Below the pieces are notes generated by a model, which worked only from the letters and a program-made list of their open reading frames with translations, was not told the DNA's origin and made no database searches. Below are positions 46,717-54,841 of a stretch of 64,000 nt of DNA, one piece after another (position 1 is the first letter of the stretch; each line of letters begins with the position of its first letter). Source of the DNA: Planctomycetota bacterium (lineage in GTDB: Bacteria > Planctomycetota > Phycisphaerae > Phycisphaerales > Phycisphaeraceae); NCBI GenBank assembly GCA_021413865.1, contig JAIOPN010000014.1, positions 372,001 to 436,000 of the forward strand, in the 5' to 3' direction. The position numbers and the translations under genes are program-made.

Positions 46717-46756
46717 CCGGACTAAAATGGCAATCCCGCGTCGCATCCGATAGAAC

Positions 46757-47836
46757 ATGCCGACCATGAGCGACCCCGCACGCCCACGCATCCTCACCGG
46801 CGACACGCCCACCGGTCGCCTCCACCTGGGCCACTACGTCGGCTCCATCGAGAACCGCCTGGCGATGCAGGAGACGCACGAGTGCTTCTTCATCATCGCC
46901 AACACCCATGCGCTCACCACCCGCGCAGAGGACCCCGCGGGCGTCACCGCCGACGTGCTGGAGATCACCAAGGATTACCTCGCGGCCGACATCGACCCGG
47001 CGCGCTCCACCATCTTCATCCAGAGCGAGGTCCCCGCCATCGCCGAGCTGACGTGGTACTTCGCCATGCTGCTGGGCTACGGCCGGCTGATGCGCAACCC
47101 GACCGTGAAGGACGAGATCATCGTCAAGAACCTGGGCGACAACTACTCGTTCGGCTTCCTGATGTACCCCGTGGGCCAGGTGGCGGACATCCTCGCCTTC
47201 CGCCCGCAGTGGGTGCCGGTCGGTGAGGACCAGGTGCCGCACATCGAGATGTGCCGAGAGCTGGCGCGGAAGTTCAACGTCGCCTACTGCGGCGTGGACC
47301 CCAAGACGCCCGACGAGGAGCACGAGAAGCTGGGCGTCTTCCCCGTGCCGGCGGCGAAGGTCGGGCGCATCGCGCGGCTGCCGGGCATCGACGGCAAGAA
47401 CAAGATGAGCAAGTCGCTGGGCAACGCGATCTACCTCAGCGACGACTCGAAGACCCTCCGCAAGAAGTGCAACCAGATCTTCACCGGCCGGATGAGCGCG
47501 ACCGACCCGGGCGAGACCGACCCGGCGAAGAACCCGCTCTGGGCGTTCCACGACGCCTTCAACCACGACAAGGCGGAGGTGGCGGACATGAAGGCGCGCT
47601 ACGCCGAGGGGAAGATCGGCGACGGCGATTGCAAAAAGCGTCTGGCGGAGGTGCTGGACACGATGCTCGAGCCGATGCGCCAGCGCCGCGCGGCATTCGA
47701 CGCCGACCCCAAGCGCGTGCTCACCGTGCTGCGCGAGGGGACGTCGCGCGCCAACGGCGTCGCCGAAGAGACTCTCATGCGTGCGAAGAAGGCGATGAAG
47801 TTCGACTTCTTCAGCCGTTCGCTGCGGCTGGAGTAG
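46757..47836 (+). CDS. trpS: Tryptophanyl-tRNA synthetase
   Basis: The 359-residue protein is a class I synthetase. The HIGH-like motif is in TGRLHLGHYVGS (~20), the KMSKS motif is intact in GIDGKNKMSKSLGNAIYLSDD (~218), and VPVGEDQVPHIEMCRELA (~155) is the usual tryptophan-pocket region. It charges tRNA-Trp. An ATG three codons later (46766) is an equal start candidate; neither has a clear ribosome-binding site. No T-box-like leader was seen. It stands alone with a large inverted repeat after it. Confidence 0.95.
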   Translation: MPTMSDPARPRILTGDTPTGRLHLGHYVGSIENRLAMQETHECFFIIANTHALTTRAEDPAGVTADVLEITKDYLAADIDPARSTIFIQSEVPAIAELTWYFAMLLGYGRLMRNPTVKDEIIVKNLGDNYSFGFLMYPVGQVADILAFRPQWVPVGEDQVPHIEMCRELARKFNVAYCGVDPKTPDEEHEKLGVFPVPAAKVGRIARLPGIDGKNKMSKSLGNAIYLSDDSKTLRKKCNQIFTGRMSATDPGETDPAKNPLWAFHDAFNHDKAEVADMKARYAEGKIGDGDCKKRLAEVLDTMLEPMRQRRAAFDADPKRVLTVLREGTSRANGVAEETLMRAKKAMKFDFFSRSLRLE

Positions 47837-47847
47837 CCGGCCGGGTG

Positions 47848-47970
47848 GTGTCCTGGGTTGAAATATTTCGGGTGGCTGGGGCAGAGTCTTCGATGCCCCG
47901 GCTCTTCGTGAGCCCATCGCCGGGGCTGCGGAGGACCTTACCCCCAGCCACCCATTTCAAACCAGGACAC
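47848..47970. repeat. Large inverted repeat, GGTGGCTGGGGC family copy 1
   Basis: Left arm GTGTCCTGGGTTGAAAT ... GGGTGGCTGGGG (47848-47881) and right arm CCCCAGCCACCC ... ATTTCAA-A-CCAGGACAC (47942-47970), imperfect only at small gaps. The middle carries CAGAGTCTTCGATGCCCCGG, shared with 48861-48891. Confidence 0.88.
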
Positions 47971-47987
47971 TATCGCCGGCCGTCGGA

Positions 47988-48782
47988 TCATTTGGCCGGT
48001 TCGACCTTGATCAGCTCGATCTGGAAGATGAGCACCGCGTTGGGCCCAATGGCCGGCGGTCTGCCCTCTGCGCCGTACGCGAGGTTCGACGGCAGATAAA
48101 ACTCGTACTGGGCGCCCTCTTTCATCAGTTGCACGCCCTCGGTCCAGCCCGGGATCACGAGGTTGAGCACGAACGTCGCCGGGCCGCCGTGCTTGGCGGA
48201 GGCGTCGAACTCCTCGCCGTTGATCAGCGTGCCGCGGTAGTTGACCGTGACGGTGTCGGTGGCGGCGGGGGCTTTGCCCGCGCCCTCCTTGATCACCTTG
48301 TACTGAATCCCGCTGGCGGTCGTCTTCACGCCCTCGGCCGTCTTGTTCTTGGCCAGGAACGCCTCGCCCTCGGTCTTGTTCTTGGTCGCCACGTCGGCGC
48401 CCATCGCCTTGGCCTGCCTGGCCTGCAGCTCCTGCATCAGCTGCGTCATCACCTGCTGCATCTCGTCCTGGGTCAGCCGCGGCTTGCCCCCCAACTGATC
48501 CTTCAGCCCGCGCGCCACGATCTCCGGCTCCAGGTCGATCTGCTGCTGGCGGGCCTGCAACGCCATGATGCAGCCCATGGTGTAGCTCAGCCGCTCCTTC
48601 ATCGAGTTGAGCGGCGGCGCGGTCGGGTCGGCGGGAACAGCGTGTGTCGCAGCGGCGGGCGCGGGCGTGATCGGCGCCGCCTCGTTGCCCGCGGGCTGCG
48701 TCGCCGCGGGCTCGGCGTGCAGCAACGCCGCCGGACCGGAGAGGATCAACGCCATCACCACCGCACCTGTGAACTTCCGCAT
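47988..48782 (-). CDS. FKBP-type peptidyl-prolyl isomerase, exported (FkpA/Mip-like)
   Basis: The 264-residue protein has a signal peptide (MRKFTGAVVMALILSGPAALLHA) and an Ala/Pro-rich linker. A dimerisation domain typical of Mip/FkpA follows (~60-150, MKERLSYTMGCIMALQARQQQIDLEPEIVARGLKDQL). The C-terminal FKBP domain (~155-262) has VTVNYRGTLINGEEFDAS, VIPGWTEGVQLMKEG and LAYGAEGRPPAIGPNAVLIFQIEL. Such proteins speed folding of exported proteins. It is convergent with trpS and has no obvious partner gene. Confidence 0.93.
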   Translation of the reverse strand: MRKFTGAVVMALILSGPAALLHAEPAATQPAGNEAAPITPAPAAATHAVPADPTAPPLNSMKERLSYTMGCIMALQARQQQIDLEPEIVARGLKDQLGGKPRLTQDEMQQVMTQLMQELQARQAKAMGADVATKNKTEGEAFLAKNKTAEGVKTTASGIQYKVIKEGAGKAPAATDTVTVNYRGTLINGEEFDASAKHGGPATFVLNLVIPGWTEGVQLMKEGAQYEFYLPSNLAYGAEGRPPAIGPNAVLIFQIELIKVEPAK

Positions 48783-49110
48783 ACGTCGCCTTTCATTCGG
48801 GGTTTGAGAAGAGCCGTATCGTAGCGGGGACGAATCGCGGCGTCACCCCGACACGAACAGGGTGGCTGGGGCAGAGTCTTCGATGCCCCGGTCTGTTCGG
48901 GTGATCGGCTTGGGTGCCACTGGTCGCGTCTTCGAGACCAGTGCCGTCCGGGTGAAAACGCACTGGTCTGCCGAAGACGGCCGACCAGTGGCACCCATCA
49001 TCAACCAGGCGTTTCAAACCGGATGGGCCGTAAATCGGCTGGCGGGCCGCGGCGGGATCGGCACAATATCCTGCGCCAGCGCTTTCCTAATCCCTCTCCC
49101 GGACCTCCCC
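48783..49110. other. 328-base intergenic region, mostly repeat
   Basis: Holds GGTGGCTGGGGC copy 2 and nested hairpins (48861-48996). The rest (48997-49110) shows no promoter or gene that could be supported. Confidence 0.6.
48861..48996. repeat. GGTGGCTGGGGC family copy 2 with nested hairpins
   Basis: GGTGGCTGGGGCAGAGTCTT and GATGCCCCGG (48861-48891), then a nested structure: GGGTGCCACTGGTC (48912-48925) against GACCAGTGGCACCC (48983-48996), CGTCTTCG against CGAAGACG, and ACCAGTGC against GCACTGGT inside. Confidence 0.88.
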
Positions 49111-50118
49111 ATGCCCAAGGCCAAGCTCGTCATCACCGACTTCATCACCGGCGACCTCTCGCCCGAGCTCAACATCCTGGGCGACCTGGCCACCGTCGAG
49201 GCGCTCGACGCCTACAACGAAGACCAGCTCGTCGGCCGGATCGAGGACGCCGACGCGATCATGCTCTACCACAACCTCGCCCTCTCGCGCCGCACCATCG
49301 AACGCCTCACGCGCTGCAGGCTCATCGTCCGCTGCGGCGTGGGCGTGGACAACATCGACCGCGACTTCGCGAAATCACGCGGCATCCCCGTCGCCAACGT
49401 GCCAGACTACGGCACGGAAGAGGTCGCCGACTCCGCCATCGGCCTGACGCTCGCCATGACGCGCGGCATCGCCTACCTCAACTCCAAGCTGCGCGACGGC
49501 ACGGCCGAGCAGCGCGGCCCGTGGATGTACACGCAGGTCGAGCCGCTGCACCGCCTGCGCGGCCGGGTCTTCGCCTGCGTCGGCATGGGCCGCATCGGCA
49601 CCGCCACCGCGCTGCGCGCCAAGGCGCTGGGCATGGACGTGCTCTTCTACGACCCCTACCTCCCCGACGGCTGGGATAAAGCGATCGGCGTCCGCCGCGC
49701 CGAGTCGATCGAAGAGCTGCTCCGCAACGCCCTCGTGCTCAGCCTGCACTGCCCGCTCACGCCCGAGACGCGCCACATGATCAACGCCGCCCGTCTTGCC
49801 CTGCTCCCGCGCGGGGCCTATTTAGTGAACACCGCCCGCGGCGCGGTGGTGGACACGGCCGCCCTCCCCGCCGCGATCGCCTCCGGCCAGCTCGCCGGCG
49901 CGGGGATCGACGTCCTGGAAGGCGAACCCCCGCGCGCCGACGACGCCCTCGTCAACGCCTGGCGAAACCCCGGCCACGCGTGCCACCACCGCGTGATCAT
50001 TAATCCCCACTCGGCGTTTTATTCGGTGGAGGGGCTGATGGACATGCGCGTGAAGGGTTCGCACGCGTGCCGGCGGGCGATTTTGGGGGAGACGCTGAGG
50101 AATGTGGTGAATATGTAG
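49111..50118 (+). CDS. D-isomer-specific 2-hydroxyacid dehydrogenase (CtBP/SerA-like)
   Basis: The 335-residue protein has the two-domain fold. The NAD site is CVGMGRIGTATALRAKALGM with YDPY (~155-180). The catalytic triad fits Arg in LSLHCPLTPETRHMI or the preceding GARLV-type position (~220), Glu in LEGEPPRAD and His in INPHSAFYSVEGLMDMRVKGS (~310). The start of the fold (LVITDFITGDLSPELNIL) and the NIDRDFAKSRGIPVANVPDYGTEEVAD segment are typical of CtBP-like dehydrogenases. The substrate is unknown; SerA itself usually has an ACT domain, absent here. The upstream open frame is repeat DNA and is not used. Confidence 0.86.
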   Translation: MPKAKLVITDFITGDLSPELNILGDLATVEALDAYNEDQLVGRIEDADAIMLYHNLALSRRTIERLTRCRLIVRCGVGVDNIDRDFAKSRGIPVANVPDYGTEEVADSAIGLTLAMTRGIAYLNSKLRDGTAEQRGPWMYTQVEPLHRLRGRVFACVGMGRIGTATALRAKALGMDVLFYDPYLPDGWDKAIGVRRAESIEELLRNALVLSLHCPLTPETRHMINAARLALLPRGAYLVNTARGAVVDTAALPAAIASGQLAGAGIDVLEGEPPRADDALVNAWRNPGHACHHRVIINPHSAFYSVEGLMDMRVKGSHACRRAILGETLRNVVNM

Positions 50119-50175
50119 TCGCGCTATGTGAGGGAGGGAGATGCGATCCCGCGAACCCCTGTCAGCTGGGCCGGT

Positions 50176-50409
50176 CTAATCATCGAGCCCGCGCCCTAAG
50201 TAGTTCCCGATCTGTCTCGAAAAAATGAGCAGGATGCCGCCGATCAGCAGCCACCAGATGGACCCCGCGAGACGGTCTCGTGGGACCATATCGGCGTGGC
50301 CCGCGATGGAGAGATAGGCGAAATAGAGCAGGCCGAAGGCGGCAATCAGCGCCATGACGAGGCCCACAATGCGGCAGATAAAGGCACCGATTTTTTGGAA
50401 CTTGTTCAT
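50176..50409 (-). CDS. Small membrane protein with two helices
   Basis: The 77-residue protein starts at the ATG at 50409. Two hydrophobic segments can be seen: IGAFICRIVGLVMALIAAFGLLYFAYLSI (~7-35) and IWWLLIGGILLIFS (~55-68). The polar loop HADMVPRDRLAGS and tail RQIGNYLGRGLDD separate and follow them. No family was recognised; function unknown. It stands alone downstream of the dehydrogenase gene, convergent to it. Confidence 0.6.
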   Translation of the reverse strand: MNKFQKIGAFICRIVGLVMALIAAFGLLYFAYLSIAGHADMVPRDRLAGSIWWLLIGGILLIFSRQIGNYLGRGLDD

Positions 50410-50507
50410 GGGATCATCGTCCCGGCAGTAAATGCATGAGACAAGACGTGTACATGCACGGGACAGCATGCTCGGGGCGCAGGGCGGCGTCAAACCTCAA
50501 GCAGGCA

Positions 50508-50537
50508 AAAGCCCAGGCATGGCCATGCCTGGGCTTT
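50508..50537. terminator. Hairpin identical in stem to that at 29434
   Basis: AAAGCCCAGGCAT, loop GGCC, ATGCCTGGGCTTT. It is about 105 bases after the heparinase stop, and leftward it is followed only by TGCCTGC, so termination is less certain than at 29434. Confidence 0.6.
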
Positions 50538-50642
50538 GGGGAGTTCGATATTCAACCACCGCTCAGCTAATCGCCGGCCCCAGCGGGTTCCAGATGTAGC
50601 TTGGCTTGTTGAAGTCGCCCGCGACTGGGCGACGGTGTCATC

Positions 50643-52604
50643 TCACGGCTTGATGTGGCTCGGAAGCGCGATCGTCGTGTCGCGCCCGCCGATCGTCAGC
50701 GTGATGGCCGGTGATCCGCCGCCGATGTTCAGCCTCGCGCTCACGTCCGGCAGCGTTGCCCGCCACGGCAGCAGCAGGAAATCGCGGCGCATCGGCGTGG
50801 CCCCCGCGCCGGTGAAGTGGACCTCCCACGCCGGCTCCTCCCGGTAGAGCTCGGGCGAGACCCAGCCGCGCGTCGGGTTACGCTCCCCGCAGTGCCGCTC
50901 GACCGACACCCCGCCGCCCTGGGCCGCCATCAACAGCACCGCCAGGTCCGGCCCGCCGGGGATGCGCGTCCGCACCCCGCCGGGGATTTCCTCGACCACG
51001 CCGATGTCGTGCGCGAAGTGAAACAACTCGGTCACCTCGTGTGTGCGCGTGCCCTCGATCCAATCCGTGATCCAGAAGAACGGCGGCGCCCCCTTGTGAA
51101 ACACGACGCGCCGGCGCACCTTCACGTCACCGATGTCGCGCTCATAGGGCCCGGCGAAGTCCGCTTCCGTCACGTCCCACACCGGCCCGGTCGTCCACGG
51201 GTTTTTCAGCGGCACGTGCGAGTACCACTTGTCGCGGTCTTCACGCCAGCGGCACTGCCCCGCGCCGTCGATCAGCACTGTGTTGTGCGCCTGCGCGAGC
51301 ACGACCCACTCTCGCATCCAGTGTTCGCTGTAGGAGTGGTCACCAGCATCCACGAGGAACGGCCGTCCGAACGCGCAGAGCTCGAAGCCGAGCTTGTCCT
51401 CGTGCTGGTGCCCCTGGCCGAACCGCCCGCCGTCGAAGCACATGTAAACCGCGTCGCGCTCCCAGCCGCTGCGCATCGTGTAATACCCGATGCTCGTCGC
51501 GGCGCAGGATGTGTAGGCGGGCGGCCGGCCCTTCTTGCCCCCGCTCACCGCCCAGTCGAGCTCGGACATGTCGTAGAAGCGCGGCAACTGCCAGAGGTAT
51601 TGCGGGACGTACCGGTCGTGGCTGTCGCCGAAGAAGGGGACGCAAAAGTCCGGCCGCATGAGGCCGACGACATGACGGATCATTCGCGCCCAGGCGGCGC
51701 GGACGCGGCCGGGGTATTGCAGGCCGTGCTCCGCCGCCAGTCGCAGGAACTCGCTGGCCCCATAGAGACAGCAGTTCTGATAGCCCGGGCAGCCCTCGAT
51801 CATGGAGCCGTCGGGCATGACCTGCTTGGAGGTCTCGTCGTCGAGCCTGGCGATGACGCTGTGCTGGAGCGCGGGGGTTCGGCGGAACTCGGGGAAGAGG
51901 ATGGTGAACTTGAGCCAGGCGCTGATCCAGGCGAACAAGTGGTTGCCGCCGATGGAGGTCTGCGCGGGCTCGGAGAGGTGCGAGGTGACGTTGCACTGCT
52001 CGGCGTGGTCGAGGCCGAAGAGGATGAGCTTGCAGAGGGTGGCGTCGTCGATGCCGCCGTGGAAGAGCGAGCTCATGACCAGTTGGGGCCAACACCCGTC
52101 GGTCTCGTGCCAGGTGATGACGAGGTGGGGATCGAGATACTGGGCGATGCGCTGGTCGAGCGCGGCCTTGACGGCCGGGTCGCCCGTGGTGACCACCGCG
52201 TTCCACAGCGCCACGGAATACTGCCCCTGTGGGTTGAAGCCCGCGGCCGGTGCGACCGGCGCACCGACAAACGACGCGACATTCGGCGCCGCGCGGCGGC
52301 GCAGGTAATCGAGGAACGCCGCAGCCCCGCCGGGCTCCTCATCGGTCAGCATCCGTGCGATCGGCGCCAGCGCCTGGAACCGCTCGGTGTCGAGTTCCTC
52401 CCCGAGCCTGCGGAGCGTGTAGGTCCGGCCGGTCGGCCAGCGGTACTGCCACGCGCCACGCGCCGAGGAGATCAGGTGGTCGCGCGCATCCTCGATGCGG
52501 CCCTGCTCGGCGAGCTCACCGACCCGTTCGATCCCGCTGATGCGGACCGTCAGGAGTTGGCTGTAACGTTCCCAGATGGAAGGTGCGGGCATGGTGTGGA
52601 TCAT
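50643..52604 (-). CDS. Heparinase II/III-family protein
   Basis: The 653-residue protein has an alpha/alpha toroid domain (residues ~60-330; GGNHLFAWISAWLKFTILFPEF, DGSMIEGCPGYQNCCLYGASEFLRLA). A beta-sandwich domain follows, starting GYYTMRSGWERDAVYMCFDGG (~375), then GQGHQHEDKLGFELCAFGRPFLVDAG and AHNTVLIDGAGQ. The H-x-H-x-D and HNT elements are those of heparinase II/III lyases, which cut uronic-acid-containing polysaccharides. There is no signal peptide, unusual for such lyases. An ATG at 52592 is another possible start. It supports polysaccharide use together with the other carbohydrate genes. Confidence 0.85.
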   Translation of the reverse strand: MIHTMPAPSIWERYSQLLTVRISGIERVGELAEQGRIEDARDHLISSARGAWQYRWPTGRTYTLRRLGEELDTERFQALAPIARMLTDEEPGGAAAFLDYLRRRAAPNVASFVGAPVAPAAGFNPQGQYSVALWNAVVTTGDPAVKAALDQRIAQYLDPHLVITWHETDGCWPQLVMSSLFHGGIDDATLCKLILFGLDHAEQCNVTSHLSEPAQTSIGGNHLFAWISAWLKFTILFPEFRRTPALQHSVIARLDDETSKQVMPDGSMIEGCPGYQNCCLYGASEFLRLAAEHGLQYPGRVRAAWARMIRHVVGLMRPDFCVPFFGDSHDRYVPQYLWQLPRFYDMSELDWAVSGGKKGRPPAYTSCAATSIGYYTMRSGWERDAVYMCFDGGRFGQGHQHEDKLGFELCAFGRPFLVDAGDHSYSEHWMREWVVLAQAHNTVLIDGAGQCRWREDRDKWYSHVPLKNPWTTGPVWDVTEADFAGPYERDIGDVKVRRRVVFHKGAPPFFWITDWIEGTRTHEVTELFHFAHDIGVVEEIPGGVRTRIPGGPDLAVLLMAAQGGGVSVERHCGERNPTRGWVSPELYREEPAWEVHFTGAGATPMRRDFLLLPWRATLPDVSARLNIGGGSPAITLTIGGRDTTIALPSHIKP

Positions 52605-52629
52605 CGTGTTCAGGACAATGAAAAGAAAG

Positions 52630-52682
52630 ACCGCCTGCCGGCCTCGAACCGGCGACCTGCGCTTTACAAAAGCGCCTCGGCC
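52630..52682 (-). tRNA. Truncated tRNA-Thr(TGT): D-arm remnant to acceptor 3' strand only
   Basis: On the minus strand a perfect anticodon arm GCGCT-TTTGTAA-AGCGC (anticodon TGT, threonine), variable loop AGGTC, T-arm GCCGG-TTCGAGG-CCGGC and acceptor 3' strand AGGCGGT are present. The 5' acceptor strand (ACCGCCT or similar) and a normal D-arm are absent upstream. No CCA is encoded. It is thus a 3' fragment, most simply a remnant of integration at a tRNA gene. Confidence 0.75.
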
Positions 52683-52850
52683 GAGAGAAATCTACGGGAA
52701 TTCAAGTGTTTATGAAAATCGGACAGCAGCACGCGCAGCACAAAGGCCAGATGTCATGAAAACAAAGACCGAAAGCCAACGGCTAACTCCGTGATATCAT
52801 GTGGGACTTTGCCCGACCCCCGGGCTCAACGGACCACCACGGAGCCGCCC

Positions 52851-54155
52851 ATGGACTGTTTCCAGTACCGCAACGGCCAGTTGTTCTGCGAAGACGTGAA
52901 CCTGGACGACCTGGCGTCGCGCGTCGGCACGCCGGCGTACGTTTACTCCCGCCGTACATTGCAGGAGCACTACGACCGCCTGGCCAAGGCGTTCGCGGCG
53001 CTCAAGCCGATCATCTGCTACTCGATCAAGAGCTGCGGCAACGTGCACATCTGCAAGCTGCTCGGCGAGCGCGGCGCGGGGATGGACGTGGTCAGCGGCG
53101 GCGAATTGTTCCGCGCCAAGCTGGCGGGCGTGCCGATGGGCAAGGTGGTGTACGCCGGTGTGGGCAAGACCGACGCCGAGATCCGCGCCGCCATCGAGGC
53201 GAAGATCGGCTGGTTCAACATCGAGTCCGAGGCGGAGTTCGAGAACATCGCCGCCATCGCCAAGCAGATGGGTGCGACCGCCAACGCCGCCCTGCGCGTC
53301 AACCCCGACGTCTACGACGCCAAGACGCACGCCAAGACATCCACCGGCAAGAAGGAAACCAAGTTCGGCGTGGACATCGAACGCGCCCGGCGCTTCTTCG
53401 AGCACTACGGCCGGGACAAGCACCTGAAGCTCAACGCCATCCACCTGCACATCGGCTCGCCCATCTACTCCGCCGATCCTTACGTGCAGGCGATCACCAA
53501 GGCGCTCGAGCTCATCGACGAGCTGCGCAACCAGGGGCACACGATCTCGGCGCTGGACATCGGCGGCGGGTTCGCGGCCGACTACGAATCCGGCGCCTCG
53601 CCCGACGCGGCCAACTATGCCGAGGCGATCGTGCCGCTGCTGGAGAAATTCCACAAAGAGGGCGGGACGATCATCCTCGAGCCGGGCCGGACCATCGCCG
53701 CCAATTCCGGCATCCTGCTCAGCCGCGTGCAGTACATCAAGATGGGCGGGAAGAAGAAGTTCGTGATCGTCGATACCGGCATGCACCACCTGGTGCGGCC
53801 GACGCTGTACGACTCGTTCCACTTCATCTGGCCGACGAAGGTCTCGCCGATGCACACGCCCACGGGCCGGTCCAAGGAGATGAACCTGCCGGGCCTGGAG
53901 CTGTGCGACGTGGTCGGGCCGATCTGCGAGAGCGGGGACTTCCTGGCCAAGGAGCGGCCGCTGCCGCCGGTGGCGCGCGGCGACCTGGTGGCGATCTTCA
54001 CGGCCGGGGCGTACGGCATGGTGATGGCGAGCAACTACAACGCCATGCCGCGCCCGCCCGAGGTGCTGATCGACGGCGGCAAGGCGATCGTGATCCGCCG
54101 CCGCGAGACGTACGACGACCTGGTGCAGCAGGAGCGCGAGGCCGTGCCGGTGTGA
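52851..54155 (+). CDS. lysA: Diaminopimelate decarboxylase
   Basis: The 434-residue protein is a fold-type III PLP enzyme. The PLP Lys is in PIICYSIKSCGNVHICKLL (~58), HLHIGSPIYSADPY (~205) and LDIGGGFAADYESG (~240) bind cofactor phosphate, and LEPGRTIAANSGILLSRV (~285) and the C-terminal CESGDFLAKERPLPPVARGDLV (~365) contain the active-site Cys and substrate contacts. It makes lysine from meso-diaminopimelate. The start is the ATG at 52851 with GGAG upstream. The spelling YSIKSC rather than YAVKAN at the PLP Lys is slightly unusual. It stands next to the tRNA fragment. Confidence 0.94.
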   Translation: MDCFQYRNGQLFCEDVNLDDLASRVGTPAYVYSRRTLQEHYDRLAKAFAALKPIICYSIKSCGNVHICKLLGERGAGMDVVSGGELFRAKLAGVPMGKVVYAGVGKTDAEIRAAIEAKIGWFNIESEAEFENIAAIAKQMGATANAALRVNPDVYDAKTHAKTSTGKKETKFGVDIERARRFFEHYGRDKHLKLNAIHLHIGSPIYSADPYVQAITKALELIDELRNQGHTISALDIGGGFAADYESGASPDAANYAEAIVPLLEKFHKEGGTIILEPGRTIAANSGILLSRVQYIKMGGKKKFVIVDTGMHHLVRPTLYDSFHFIWPTKVSPMHTPTGRSKEMNLPGLELCDVVGPICESGDFLAKERPLPPVARGDLVAIFTAGAYGMVMASNYNAMPRPPEVLIDGGKAIVIRRRETYDDLVQQEREAVPV

Positions 54156-54171
54156 GAGGCTTCCGCGCCGT

Positions 54172-54744
54172 TCACGCGGCGCGCCGGCCCATCGGCAGCG
54201 ACGACACTGCGAGCACAACGACGACCAGCAGACCGATGAAGAGCAGCGGGAGTGATTTAAGTTGGGAAGGCTGCGCCAGCAGCAGCGCCAGCCACATCGC
54301 GGTCACCGCGTAGCGCCCCGAGACGAGCCGGCCGCGCATCGCCGAGCCGGCATCCAACATCGACTCGATCACCATCAGCACGAGCGCCGCCAGGATGAGC
54401 GCTGTGGAGCGTCCGCGCATCCAGAGCGTGTGGTCGAGCTGCGCCTGTTGCAGGCGGTTTTGCAGCTCGATGAGCCGGCCCTGGTTGGCCTTGACCTTTT
54501 CAGTAACCGCCACCTCCGTCGCACCGCTGGCCTCGATCCCCTTCAGCTCATCCCTCAGCCCGGTATTGAGACGGTCCAGTTCTTCCTGATACGACCCCAC
54601 GCCGACGAACCAGTTGTCGTAGGTCTCCGGCGCGACGCGCCCGAGCACCGCGGGGCCCAGCAATACACCCAGCACGACGCCCGCGATGATCAGGTAAAGG
54701 TCCCAGTGGTTCGGCGCGACGGTACGGCTTGATGTGGCATCCAT
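54172..54744 (-). CDS. Membrane protein with internal coiled coil
   Basis: The 190-residue protein has an N-terminal helix pair (LYLIIAGVVLGVLLGPAVLG, ~16-36), then an outside or inside segment (~45-110) with a likely coiled coil (EELDRLNTGLRDELKGIE, EKVKANQGRLIELQNRLQQAQ). At least three further membrane helices follow (STALILAALVLMVIESML, YAVTAMWLALLLA, LPLLFIGLLVVVVLAVSSL). No family was recognised; function unknown. It is convergent with lysA (16 bases between stops) and shares its upstream gap with the L-fuconate dehydratase gene. Confidence 0.7.
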   Translation of the reverse strand: MDATSSRTVAPNHWDLYLIIAGVVLGVLLGPAVLGRVAPETYDNWFVGVGSYQEELDRLNTGLRDELKGIEASGATEVAVTEKVKANQGRLIELQNRLQQAQLDHTLWMRGRSTALILAALVLMVIESMLDAGSAMRGRLVSGRYAVTAMWLALLLAQPSQLKSLPLLFIGLLVVVVLAVSSLPMGRRAA

Positions 54745-54841
54745 GGCAAGAGTGTAATCGCACCGCGCCGGTTCGCGCCGCGGAATTTACGGCGTTCGTT
54801 CGGCGCCGCTACACTGTCGCGCCCGATTTACGGAACCCGTC

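Larger units (their letters stand above)
46367..46756. other. 390-base intergenic region between the lexA operon and trpS
   Basis: Divergent control region. It holds the leftward lexA-operon promoter, a leader hairpin ACCCCAA/TTGGGGT at 46401-46418 and a GGGGCGGGCG palindrome at 46639-46716. No gene is seen. Confidence 0.7.

Noticed and set aside
46560-46756. T-box riboswitch upstream of trpS (also considered for thrS)
   Set aside because: No T-box sequence, specifier loop or following terminator was found; the hairpins there belong to the repeat families.
52630-52700. A complete tRNA-Thr gene
   Set aside because: No 5' acceptor strand pairs with AGGCGGT and no proper D-arm is found upstream.
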